From assembly GCA_002839535.1 (NCBI GenBank), contig PGYF01000069.1:1-13290 (forward strand): a DNA stretch of 13,290 nucleotides, in the 5' to 3' direction. Shown here in pieces: positions 6,369 through 13,182 of this stretch; position 1 is the first letter of the stretch, and each line of letters opens with the position of its first letter. Source of the stretch: Nitrospira bacterium HGW-Nitrospira-1. Its GTDB lineage: Bacteria > Nitrospirota > Thermodesulfovibrionia > Thermodesulfovibrionales > UBA6898. Position numbers and translations under genes: made by a program. The notes beneath the pieces were generated by a model that had not been told where the DNA came from, made no database searches, and saw only the letters and a program-made list of their open reading frames with translations.

Positions 6369-7414
6369 CTGCTGAGGTATTCAGAATCCTTGTTGTAGAT
6401 GACGACAGATATATCCTTGAGTTTGTAACAGAACTATTGAAGGACAATGGTTACGAGGTCTATCCCCTTATAGACGCCTCCGGCGCAATAGACATAATAA
6501 GAGAAAAGGATATGGATATTATTCTTTCGGATATCAAGATGCCGGGCATATCAGGGATAGAACTCCTTGAAAGGGTATATGGCATGAACCCTGATTTGCC
6601 GGTAATCCTGATGACAGCTTATGCGGAATTGCCTTTGGTAATAGATGCGATTAAAAACAGGGCCTTTGATTTTATAGCCAAGCCGTTCAAGCCCGAACAA
6701 CTTATTAATGCCATGGAAAAGGCTGTAAGGCATGTCAGGCGCGTACGCCTTGAGAAGCGCTATAAAGATACGCTCGAAGACAATGTAAGACAAAGAACAA
6801 AGGAACTTAACGACTCTTACATGGAATTGGAGGATTTGTATAACAACCTTATCCTTGCCTTTGTGAATGCCATAGATGCAAAGAGCCGGTGGACAAAGGG
6901 TCATTCAGAACGGGTTTCGAGGTATGCTGTTTCCATAGCAAAAGAGATGGGCCTGGATAAAAAAGAGATTGAAGACTTGAGGATAGCGGCGCTTCTGCAC
7001 GATATCGGAAAGATCGGGACATATGATGTTGTTCTTAACAAACCTGATAAACTTACTGCCGATGAGGTTGCCTTGATTAAGACGCACCCTGTAAAAGGGG
7101 AGGAGATATTGAGGCCTATCAAGCAGCTTCGGCACATCCTGCCTGCAATCAGGTCTCATCATGAGAAGATGGACGGCAGCGGTTATCCTGACAGGCTGAA
7201 AGGCGATAATATCCCCCTCCTCGCAAAAATCCTCTGCGTTGCAGACTCTGTTGATGCAATAATATCAGACAGGCCATACAGACCTGCGTATGGAAGAGAA
7301 TATAGTGTGTCTGAGCTTAAGAAATGCAACGGCACGCAGTTTGACCCTGAGGTTGTCAAGGCGTTTATCAAGATAACAGAAGAGGAAGGTTCGGCAACAG
7401 CGTTACCCCGATAG
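6365..7414 (+). CDS. Response regulator with HD-GYP c-di-GMP phosphodiesterase domain (RpfG-like)
   Basis: The 349 residues divide into a receiver domain (about 6-122), a helical linker (125-160) and an HD-GYP domain (160-340). The receiver has acidic pocket Asp12-14, phospho-acceptor Asp56 and Lys107. The HD-GYP domain shows HDIGKIG at 212-218 and the diagnostic HHEKMDGSGYP at 265-275, so metal and catalytic positions are intact. The expected reaction is hydrolysis of c-di-GMP to pGpG or GMP, switched by phosphorylation. The four-base overlap with the upstream hybrid kinase makes that kinase its likely partner. It opposes the GGDEF cyclase at 267-1655. There is no DNA-binding domain. About 240 bases separate it from the formate dehydrogenase operon, so it ends its own transcription unit. 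Confidence 0.94.
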   Translation: MTAEVFRILVVDDDRYILEFVTELLKDNGYEVYPLIDASGAIDIIREKDMDIILSDIKMPGISGIELLERVYGMNPDLPVILMTAYAELPLVIDAIKNRAFDFIAKPFKPEQLINAMEKAVRHVRRVRLEKRYKDTLEDNVRQRTKELNDSYMELEDLYNNLILAFVNAIDAKSRWTKGHSERVSRYAVSIAKEMGLDKKEIEDLRIAALLHDIGKIGTYDVVLNKPDKLTADEVALIKTHPVKGEEILRPIKQLRHILPAIRSHHEKMDGSGYPDRLKGDNIPLLAKILCVADSVDAIISDRPYRPAYGREYSVSELKKCNGTQFDPEVVKAFIKITEEEGSATALPR

Positions 7415-7416
7415 TA

Positions 7417-7437
7417 AATAATTTTATTAAAATTATT
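7417..7437. other. AT-only 21-base palindrome after the HD-GYP gene
   Basis: AATAATTTTA (7417-7426) is the perfect reverse complement of TAAAATTATT (7428-7437) around one T. It starts two bases after the stop codon. It could be a weak transcript-end structure or a protein-binding site. With no G-C pairs and no clear T-tract, a terminator call is not supported. Confidence 0.5.
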
Positions 7438-7461
7438 AATGTATTCCATGCCTTGATTTTC

Positions 7462-7489
7462 TTGACAATCTTTCTCTTTATATGATAGT
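7462..7489 (+). promoter_or_regulatory. Candidate sigma-70 promoter of the nuoE-nuoF-fdhA operon
   Basis: A perfect -35 TTGACA (7462-7467) is followed after 16 bases by GATAGT (7484-7489), which matches four of six -10 positions. Transcription would start near 7496 and read through the inverted repeat copy into nuoE at 7652. The nearby TATGAT (7481) is a better hexamer but only 13 bases from the -35. Confidence 0.45.
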
Positions 7490-7516
7490 TTTCAAATCCA
7501 TAATTTAATACCGTAC

Positions 7517-7643
7517 CTTTAATGAATAAGCAAGAACTCCCTGTGCTCTTGGCACAGGGATGAATTGCTTCCTAATTTGTGTCATTGCCCGACTTGATCG
7601 GGCAATCCAGAAAAAGCCTGTGCTCTTGGCACAGGGTTCTTCA
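7517..7643 (-). repeat. Composite palindromic repeat element, copy 3 (inverted, shortened)
   Basis: Read on the minus strand it starts TGAAGAAC (7643-7636) and ends ATTCATTAAAG (7527-7517), matching the edges of the other copies. On the plus strand it has two hairpins. One at 7539-7559 has stem CCCTGTGC/GCACAGGG; the other at 7617-7635 has stem CCTGTGC/GCACAGG; both have loop TCTTG. Between them are the GCTTCCTAATTTGTGTCATT tail and a small palindromic core, GCCCGACTTGATCGGGC (7588-7604). It lacks the 21-bp array and the spacer rich in CAAAA found in copies 2 and 4. Its edge is 8 bases from the nuoE start codon, so it probably forms the 5' leader of that mRNA. Confidence 0.88.
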
Positions 7644-7651
7644 CATTCCAA

Positions 7652-8113
7652 ATGGAAAATATCTTAGAAAAAATTCGCACGGATTATGAGAGGCATGAAG
7701 GGAACATCATATCTCTTCTTCAGGATATACAGAATGAATTCGGCTATATCCCTGAAGATGCGGTAAACTGGTTTTCCAGACAGCTTGATATTCCAACCAG
7801 CCGTTTCTTCGGCATTGCAACATTTTATTCCCAATTCCATCTTGCTCCGAGAGGAAAAAACATTATAACCACATGCTGCGGCACCGCGTGCCACGTTAAG
7901 GGATCTGAAAGGCTTATAACCGGTCTTATTAAAGAACTTGACCTGCCGGACGGTGAAAACACAACTGCAGATCGCAGGTTTACCATTGAAAAGGTAAACT
8001 GCGTCGGTGCCTGCAGCATTGCTCCTGTAGCTGTCATTAACAAAAAAGTTTACGGAAAAATGACAACAGACAGCCTGCTGAAAGAAGTAAAAAAAATCAG
8101 GGACAATACGTAA
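7652..8113 (+). CDS. nuoE: NuoE-like [2Fe-2S] subunit of NAD-linked formate dehydrogenase
   Basis: This 153-residue thioredoxin-fold ferredoxin of the NuoE/HydA-gamma family passes electrons next to the flavin subunit. Four cysteines fit the [2Fe-2S] pattern: Cys75 and Cys80 (CCGTACHVKGS) with Cys117 and Cys121 (NCVGAC). The N-terminal helical part includes the family signature GYIPEDAV and FFGIATFYSQF. Length is normal. It is first in an operon whose other members are NuoF-like and FdhA-like and which has no membrane Nuo subunits, so it belongs to a soluble formate dehydrogenase rather than complex I. The ATG fits the family start, but there is no good Shine-Dalgarno. The sequence directly upstream is the end of repeat copy 3, with AGGG 15 bases away inside a hairpin. 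The next gene overlaps it by one base (TAATG). Confidence 0.9.
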   Translation: MENILEKIRTDYERHEGNIISLLQDIQNEFGYIPEDAVNWFSRQLDIPTSRFFGIATFYSQFHLAPRGKNIITTCCGTACHVKGSERLITGLIKELDLPDGENTTADRRFTIEKVNCVGACSIAPVAVINKKVYGKMTTDSLLKEVKKIRDNT

Positions 8114-9891
8114 TGAAACATGACCTTACAATAAGAGTCTGCATGGGAACCGGCGGCATGGCAGCCGGGGGCTCAGAGGTTATGAAGGCCTTTAAAAAGC
8201 AGGTGAAGGCCAGAGGCATTGCCGCTGATATAAAGAAACACTGCCATATCCACAAAGTCGGCTGCCGGGGACTTTGCGCCAAGGATGTTTTGGTGGATAT
8301 TATCCGGAAGGGCGTCAGAACAACATATCAGTTCATCAAGCCTTCCATGGTCGAAAAGATCATTGATGAACATATAATCAACGGCAACCCGGTCGAGGAA
8401 TGGGTTGTAGGCGAAGACTATCACCAGTTCCATGACAAGCAGATAAAGATTGTCCTTTCAGGCTGCGGCTCTGTAGATCCCGAAGATATCAATTCATATA
8501 TCTCAGCAGACGGTTACAAAGCCTTCAAACAGGTGATTTCTGACGCATCACCATCAGAGACAATAGAAACCATCAAGAAATCAGGATTAAGGGGCCGTGG
8601 CGGCGCGGGCTTTCCCACGGGCATAAAATGGGAAATATGCAGCAAGGAAAAGGCTCTGCATAAATATATCATCTGTAATGCCGACGAAGGAGACCCCGGC
8701 GCATTTATGGACAGGTCTGTCATAGAAGGCAACCCCCATGCCGTGATAGAGGGGATGATCATTGGCGCCTATGCCATAGGCGCAGATAAAGGTTATGTTT
8801 ACATAAGAGCAGAATACCCTCTTGCTGTAGAACGGCTCAAAAACGCCTTAAAACAGGCCAGACGGAAAAATTTCCTGGGCAAAAATATCCTTGGCGCGAA
8901 ATTCAGTTTCGATATAAAGGTGAAACTTGGCGCAGGCGCCTTTGTCTGCGGTGAAGAGACAGCGCTTATCGCATCCATTGAGGGCCAAAGAGGAATGCCG
9001 AAGGCAAAACCGCCCTTCCCTGTTTACAAAGGCCTATGGGGAAAACCGACCGTAATAAATAACGTCGAGACTCTTGCGAACGTGCCTTATATCATCAGAA
9101 ACGGAGCACAATGGTATGCTTCATTCGGGACAGAGAAGAGTAAGGGCACAAAGGTCTTTGCCTTGACAGGAAAGATTAAAAACTCCGGCCTTATTGAGGT
9201 GCCGATGGGCATACCGCTCAGGCAAATCATTTATGACATCGGAGGCGGGATTGAAAACAACAAGGCCTTCAAGGCTGTCCAGACTGGGGGGCCGTCAGGC
9301 GGGTGTATTCCGGCTGAGATGCTTGATACTCCTGTTGATTTTGAGTCGCTTGCAAAGGTAGGTTCTATAGTAGGCTCGGGCGGAATGGTAGTGCTCGATG
9401 AAGATAACTGCATAGTCAACATCGCAAAATTTTTCCTCCAGTTTACCCAGTCTGAATCCTGCGGGAAATGTACTCCGTGCAGAATAGGCACAAAACGTTT
9501 GCTTGAAATACTTGAAAGGATAACCTCAGGGAACGGCAGAGCCGGCGACATCGAGCTTCTCGAAGACCTTGCCGATGCCATTAAGGCGACTTCTCTTTGC
9601 GGACTCGGACAGACTGCTCCAAACCCTGTTTTGAGCACAATCAGGTATTTCAGAGAAGAGTACGAGGCCCATATCACAAAGAAAAAATGTCCGGCCGGCG
9701 TGTGTAAAGATCTTCTTTCGTACATAGTGCTCGCTGAGTTTTGCAAAGGCTGCGGGGCGTGCAGGCGAGTATGTCCAGCCGGCGCCATAAGCGGAGAACG
9801 CAAGGAAAAACATACAATTAATCCTGATGTCTGCGTAAAATGCGGCGCCTGTTTCGAGGCCTGTAAATTTAAGGCAATCGGTAAAGGATAG
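8113..9891 (+). CDS. nuoF: NuoF-like NADH/FMN subunit with C-terminal 2x[4Fe-4S] ferredoxin
   Basis: This 592-residue flavoprotein of the HydB/HndC/NuoF family carries out NAD(H) oxidation or reduction at FMN. The N-terminal thioredoxin-like domain (about 1-115) has Cys10, Cys51 and Cys55, but Gly15 stands where the second ligand is often Cys (VCMGTGG). The core has the nucleotide/FMN-binding loop GRGGAGFPTGIKW (161-173) and CNADEGDPGAF (188-198). A [4Fe-4S] site is formed by Cys450, 453, 456 and 496. A C-terminal ferredoxin has Cys544/547/550/554 and Cys574/577/580/584. This is the domain plan of soluble NAD-linked or bifurcating hydrogenases and formate dehydrogenases, not of standard complex I NuoF. 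AGGGA lies 9 bases before the ATG, which overlaps the nuoE stop by one base. fdhA starts 7 bases downstream. Whether ferredoxin is a true partner is inference. Confidence 0.92.
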   Translation: MKHDLTIRVCMGTGGMAAGGSEVMKAFKKQVKARGIAADIKKHCHIHKVGCRGLCAKDVLVDIIRKGVRTTYQFIKPSMVEKIIDEHIINGNPVEEWVVGEDYHQFHDKQIKIVLSGCGSVDPEDINSYISADGYKAFKQVISDASPSETIETIKKSGLRGRGGAGFPTGIKWEICSKEKALHKYIICNADEGDPGAFMDRSVIEGNPHAVIEGMIIGAYAIGADKGYVYIRAEYPLAVERLKNALKQARRKNFLGKNILGAKFSFDIKVKLGAGAFVCGEETALIASIEGQRGMPKAKPPFPVYKGLWGKPTVINNVETLANVPYIIRNGAQWYASFGTEKSKGTKVFALTGKIKNSGLIEVPMGIPLRQIIYDIGGGIENNKAFKAVQTGGPSGGCIPAEMLDTPVDFESLAKVGSIVGSGGMVVLDEDNCIVNIAKFFLQFTQSESCGKCTPCRIGTKRLLEILERITSGNGRAGDIELLEDLADAIKATSLCGLGQTAPNPVLSTIRYFREEYEAHITKKKCPAGVCKDLLSYIVLAEFCKGCGACRRVCPAGAISGERKEKHTINPDVCVKCGACFEACKFKAIGKG

Positions 9892-9898
9892 TAAATTA

Positions 9899-12721
9899 AT
9901 GATACACTTAAAAATAGACGGCATACCGGTATCGGTTCCTGAAGGGACAACCATATTGGATGCAGCGCGTTTTGCAGATATATCTATTCCAACGCTCTGC
10001 CATCACCCAAAACTGAAACCATACGGCGGCTGCAGGCTCTGTATCGTTGAGATAAAAGGGAACCCCAGGCTTGTCAGTTCCTGCACAACACCGGTTTCCG
10101 AGGACATGGATGTTATCACAACAAATTCGCGCATAGAAAAATTACGCAGAACACTGCTTGAACTTCTCCTTTCCGACCACCCCAACGACTGTATGGTCTG
10201 CGAAAAGGCAGGTGACTGCAGCCTCCAGGAACTGGCGTATTTCTACGGCGTCTCTCCCTCTAATCCCCATTTACTAAAGGGGGACAAAGGGGGATTTTCA
10301 GGCGAAAGAAGAATATACGAAAAAAGGGACGGCAATCCATTTATTGAACGGGATATGGAAAAATGCATACTCTGCGGAAAGTGCGTGCGCATCTGTGACG
10401 AGGTGCAGGGAGTGGGCGCAATAGATATATCTTACCGGGGGTTTAATGCCAAGGTCTGTCCGCCGTTTGAAAAAGACCTTGATTGCGAATTCTGCGGACA
10501 GTGTGTGTCTGTCTGCCCCACAGGCGCCCTTACAGGCAAAATGTGGGGCAAAAAAGGACGGCAAAAAGATATCAAAGAGATTAACACCATATGCGCCTAC
10601 TGCGGGTGCGGGTGCAGCATAACCTTACACGTGCGGCGCAATGAGGTCATCCGTGTTTCTTCTCGGGAAGACACCTTAAACGAGGGCCGGCTCTGCGCTA
10701 AAGGCCGTTTTGGTTATAGCTTCATCAATAGTCCTGAAAGACTTACGAGACCGCTTATACGGATAGCGCCAAAAGATAACCCCCCTCTGTCCCCCATTAA
10801 ATTAAGGGGGGATGAAGGGGGGGTTACCAAGCTCCGAACTCCAAACTCCAAAATCTTCAGGGAGGCCTCCTGGGATGAGGCGCTTTCCTTAATCTCCTCA
10901 AGGCTGCAGAAAATCAGGTCCAAATTCGGCCCTGACTCCATAGGCGGACTCGCCTCTGCAAGATGCACCAATGAAGAAAATTATCTTTTCCAGAAATTTA
11001 TGCGATGCGCGATAGGGACGAACAATGTTGACCATTGCGCCCGGTATTGTCACAGCGCAACTGTGGCCGGACTGGCCACTGTATTTGGCTCAGGGGCAAT
11101 GACCAATTCAATCCCCGAGATTGAAAATAATGACGTAATTTTTGTAATCGGCTCCAACACCACAGAGACACTTCCTATTGTCGGTCTGAGAATAAAAAAG
11201 GCTGTGCAAAATGGGGCAAAATTAATTATTGCCGATCCAAGAAAAATAAACCTCGTCAGATTTTCTTCAATCCGGATGCAGCATAAACCAGGTACCGATG
11301 TTGCATTGCTCAATGGGATCATGCATGTTATTTTAAAAGAAAAACTGACGGATAACCATTTTATAAACGAGTGGACCGAGGGCTTTGACGCCTTTAAAAA
11401 AAGCATAGAAGATTTTACGCCGGAAAAAGCTGAAAAAATAACAGGTGTTCCGAAAAAGGATATTATTGCTGCTGCCCGTTTATATGGAAGGGCTGAAAAA
11501 GCGGCAATATATTACACTATGGGCATTACCCAGCATTCCCACGGCACGCAGAATGTTTTTAGCGTTGCCAATCTTGCTTTAATGACCGGAAATCTTGGCA
11601 GGGAAGGCACAGGGGTCAATCCTCTCAGAGGCCAGAATAACGTGCAGGGAGCTTGTGATGTTGGATGCCTTCCAAACCAGTACCCCGGTTACCAGAAAGT
11701 TGACTTGAAGGCCATAAAGGACAAGTTTGAAGCTGCCTGGGGTGTTCAGCTTTCCGACAAATCAGGGATTACTGCAACAGAGATGACCCTGGCAGCAGGG
11801 GAAGGGAAATTGAAGGCGCTTTATATAATGGGTGAGAACCCTGTAATAAGCGATCCTGACGTCAACCATACAGTAAAGGCATTAAAGAACCTCGACTTTC
11901 TTGTTGTGCAGGACATATTTATGACAGAGACCGCTGAATTGGCGGATGTTGTTTTGCCTGCCGCATGTTTTGCCGAAAAAGAAGGGACATTTACCAATAC
12001 GGAAAGAAGACTCCAGAGAGTGAGAAAAGCCGTAACTCCTCCAGGCAATGCAAAAGAAGATTCTGCCATTATCATTGAACTCTCCAGACATATGGGGTTT
12101 GAAATGAATTACAATTTTATCGAGGAAGTTTTTCAGGAAGTGGGCCGGCTCTGGCCGGCTGTTGCAGGCATAACATACAACAGGATAAAATCCTCAGGGC
12201 TCCAGTGGCCATGTCCAACGCTGAATCATCCTGGAACTCCATATCTGTTCAAAGGCGGCTTCCCTCGTGGAAAGGCAGCTTTTACAGCCGTGCAATACAC
12301 TGCTTCAAAAGAGCTGCCGGACAAGGAATATCCATTTATTCTTTCCACCGGCAGGCAGCTGTTCCATTACCATACCGGCTCAATGACGAGAAAGGTGCCT
12401 GAATTAAATAAAGTTGCCCCTGGACCTTATATTGAAATAAACCCTGATGATGCGAAGAAATTCAAAATTCAAAATGGCTCCCTGTTAAAAGTATCCTCCA
12501 AGAGAGGAAGTATTACATTAAAAGCCCTTATCTCGGGAAGGCCGCTAAAAGGCATGGTCTTTATTCCCTTTCACTATAAAGAAGCTGCTGCTAATATATT
12601 GACCAACCCCCAACTCGATCCAATTTGTAAAATACCCGAGTTCAAGGTCTGTGCTGTCAGGATAGAGTTGGCTGCTGAAGAAGCCTCAAGGCTTAAAACC
12701 ACGAAACAGGCTAATTTATAA
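9899..12721 (+). CDS. fdhA: Formate dehydrogenase catalytic subunit with NuoG-like Fe-S N-terminus, Cys-type
   Basis: This 940-residue Mo/W-bis-MGD enzyme interconverts formate and CO2. The N-terminus holds a [2Fe-2S] site (Cys34, 45, 48, 62), a His-Cys [4Fe-4S] site (His94, Cys98, 101, 107) and two [4Fe-4S] sites (Cys156/159/162/166 and 196/199/202/206). The catalytic domain starts at CAYCGCGC, with Cys232, 235, 239 and 266 for its own cluster. The metal ligand is Cys384 followed by His385 (CARYCHSATVAGL), so it is a cysteine, not selenocysteine, enzyme. LRGQNNVQGACDVG (576-589) and the C-terminal molybdopterin dinucleotide-binding domain (from about 810) are intact. There is no Tat signal, so it is cytoplasmic. 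Two linker stretches, about 122-134 and 293-309, are translated repeat elements. The start has AAAGGA 11 bases upstream. It works with the NuoE/F subunits upstream. Confidence 0.93.
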   Translation: MIHLKIDGIPVSVPEGTTILDAARFADISIPTLCHHPKLKPYGGCRLCIVEIKGNPRLVSSCTTPVSEDMDVITTNSRIEKLRRTLLELLLSDHPNDCMVCEKAGDCSLQELAYFYGVSPSNPHLLKGDKGGFSGERRIYEKRDGNPFIERDMEKCILCGKCVRICDEVQGVGAIDISYRGFNAKVCPPFEKDLDCEFCGQCVSVCPTGALTGKMWGKKGRQKDIKEINTICAYCGCGCSITLHVRRNEVIRVSSREDTLNEGRLCAKGRFGYSFINSPERLTRPLIRIAPKDNPPLSPIKLRGDEGGVTKLRTPNSKIFREASWDEALSLISSRLQKIRSKFGPDSIGGLASARCTNEENYLFQKFMRCAIGTNNVDHCARYCHSATVAGLATVFGSGAMTNSIPEIENNDVIFVIGSNTTETLPIVGLRIKKAVQNGAKLIIADPRKINLVRFSSIRMQHKPGTDVALLNGIMHVILKEKLTDNHFINEWTEGFDAFKKSIEDFTPEKAEKITGVPKKDIIAAARLYGRAEKAAIYYTMGITQHSHGTQNVFSVANLALMTGNLGREGTGVNPLRGQNNVQGACDVGCLPNQYPGYQKVDLKAIKDKFEAAWGVQLSDKSGITATEMTLAAGEGKLKALYIMGENPVISDPDVNHTVKALKNLDFLVVQDIFMTETAELADVVLPAACFAEKEGTFTNTERRLQRVRKAVTPPGNAKEDSAIIIELSRHMGFEMNYNFIEEVFQEVGRLWPAVAGITYNRIKSSGLQWPCPTLNHPGTPYLFKGGFPRGKAAFTAVQYTASKELPDKEYPFILSTGRQLFHYHTGSMTRKVPELNKVAPGPYIEINPDDAKKFKIQNGSLLKVSSKRGSITLKALISGRPLKGMVFIPFHYKEAAANILTNPQLDPICKIPEFKVCAVRIELAAEEASRLKTTKQANL
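10262..10298 (+). repeat. Short palindromic G/C-run repeat inside fdhA (first)
   Basis: AATCCCC (10262-10268) pairs with GGGGATT near 10290-10296. Between them is a TTTACTAAAGGGGGACAAAG stretch typical of small dispersed palindromic repeats, here with a shortened left arm. It is read in frame as about residues 122-134 (NPHLLKGDKGGFS), between the His-Cys cluster and the first ferredoxin cluster. Confidence 0.75.
10778..10825 (+). repeat. Palindromic C-run/G-run repeat inside fdhA (second)
   Basis: This 48-base imperfect palindrome has C-runs on the left (AACCCCCC, TCCCCC), ATTAAATTAA in the centre and G-runs on the right (GGGGGG, AGGGGGGGTT). It is in frame and encodes about residues 293-309 (DNPPLSPIKLRGDEGGV). 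It falls between RPLIR and EASWDEA, where related proteins usually have only a few residues. Confidence 0.82.
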
Positions 12722-12732
12722 GGAGAAAGATT

Positions 12733-13182
12733 ATGATCAAAACCCTGAAAGAACAAGCCCTGCTTGAAGACCTTAACGACCGGGAACTTGCAGAAATATC
12801 AAAAATTATCCAAAAACTGAAATTCAAAAAAGGCGATCACATCTTCAGGGAGAAAGATGAAACAAAAGGCCTCTATCTCGTGAAATCCGGCAAGGTTGAA
12901 ATTGCAAAAGTCACTTCTGACGGCTGGAAGCAGACGCTTGCAGTCTTTACCAAGGGACATTTTTTTGGAGAACTCTCCATTCTTGAAAAAAGACGGCACG
13001 AGGCATTTGCCATAGCCGCTGAAAATACCGAGGTATATCTTATCGGCAAGGAAGATTTCCAAAAAATGGAAAAAGAAGTTTCTCCCATTGCATTCAAGAT
13101 CCTGAAAAAGCTTACGCTCGTTATGTGCAAAAATTTGAGACGCATGAATGATAAATTTTTGAATGCCCTGATAAGTTACTGA
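12733..13182 (+). CDS. Cyclic-nucleotide-binding-fold protein lacking a DNA-binding domain
   Basis: This 149-residue protein with a single Crp-like beta-roll domain has GHFFGELSIL (75-84) and a helical tail (about 115-145), but no helix-turn-helix. In Crp the residues after FGEL include Arg-Ser contacting the cyclic phosphate; here the equivalent stretch is KRRHEAFA, with Glu90 at the arginine position. cAMP binding is therefore doubtful and another effector, or none, is possible. It follows fdhA by 11 bases with a strong AAGGAG seven bases before the ATG, so it is the last gene of the formate dehydrogenase operon and may modulate that complex or its signalling. Its TGA stop coincides with the first bases of repeat copy 4. 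The C-terminus may therefore have been set or shortened by that element, which is inference. Confidence 0.87.
   Translation: MIKTLKEQALLEDLNDRELAEISKIIQKLKFKKGDHIFREKDETKGLYLVKSGKVEIAKVTSDGWKQTLAVFTKGHFFGELSILEKRRHEAFAIAAENTEVYLIGKEDFQKMEKEVSPIAFKILKKLTLVMCKNLRRMNDKFLNALISY

Noticed and set aside
9231..9950. Long minus-strand open frame of 239 codons opposite nuoF
   Set aside because: It is antisense to a well-supported nuoF with conserved cysteine motifs. Its translation has no recognisable domain, so it is a coding shadow.
11041..11060. Selenocysteine at the FdhA active site
   Set aside because: The codon for residue 384 is TGT, an ordinary cysteine, so no recoding is needed.
7652..12721. 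Respiratory complex I genes
   Set aside because: Only the E, F and G-like parts are present. The G-like part is fused to a formate dehydrogenase domain with its Cys-His site, and no membrane Nuo subunits follow.
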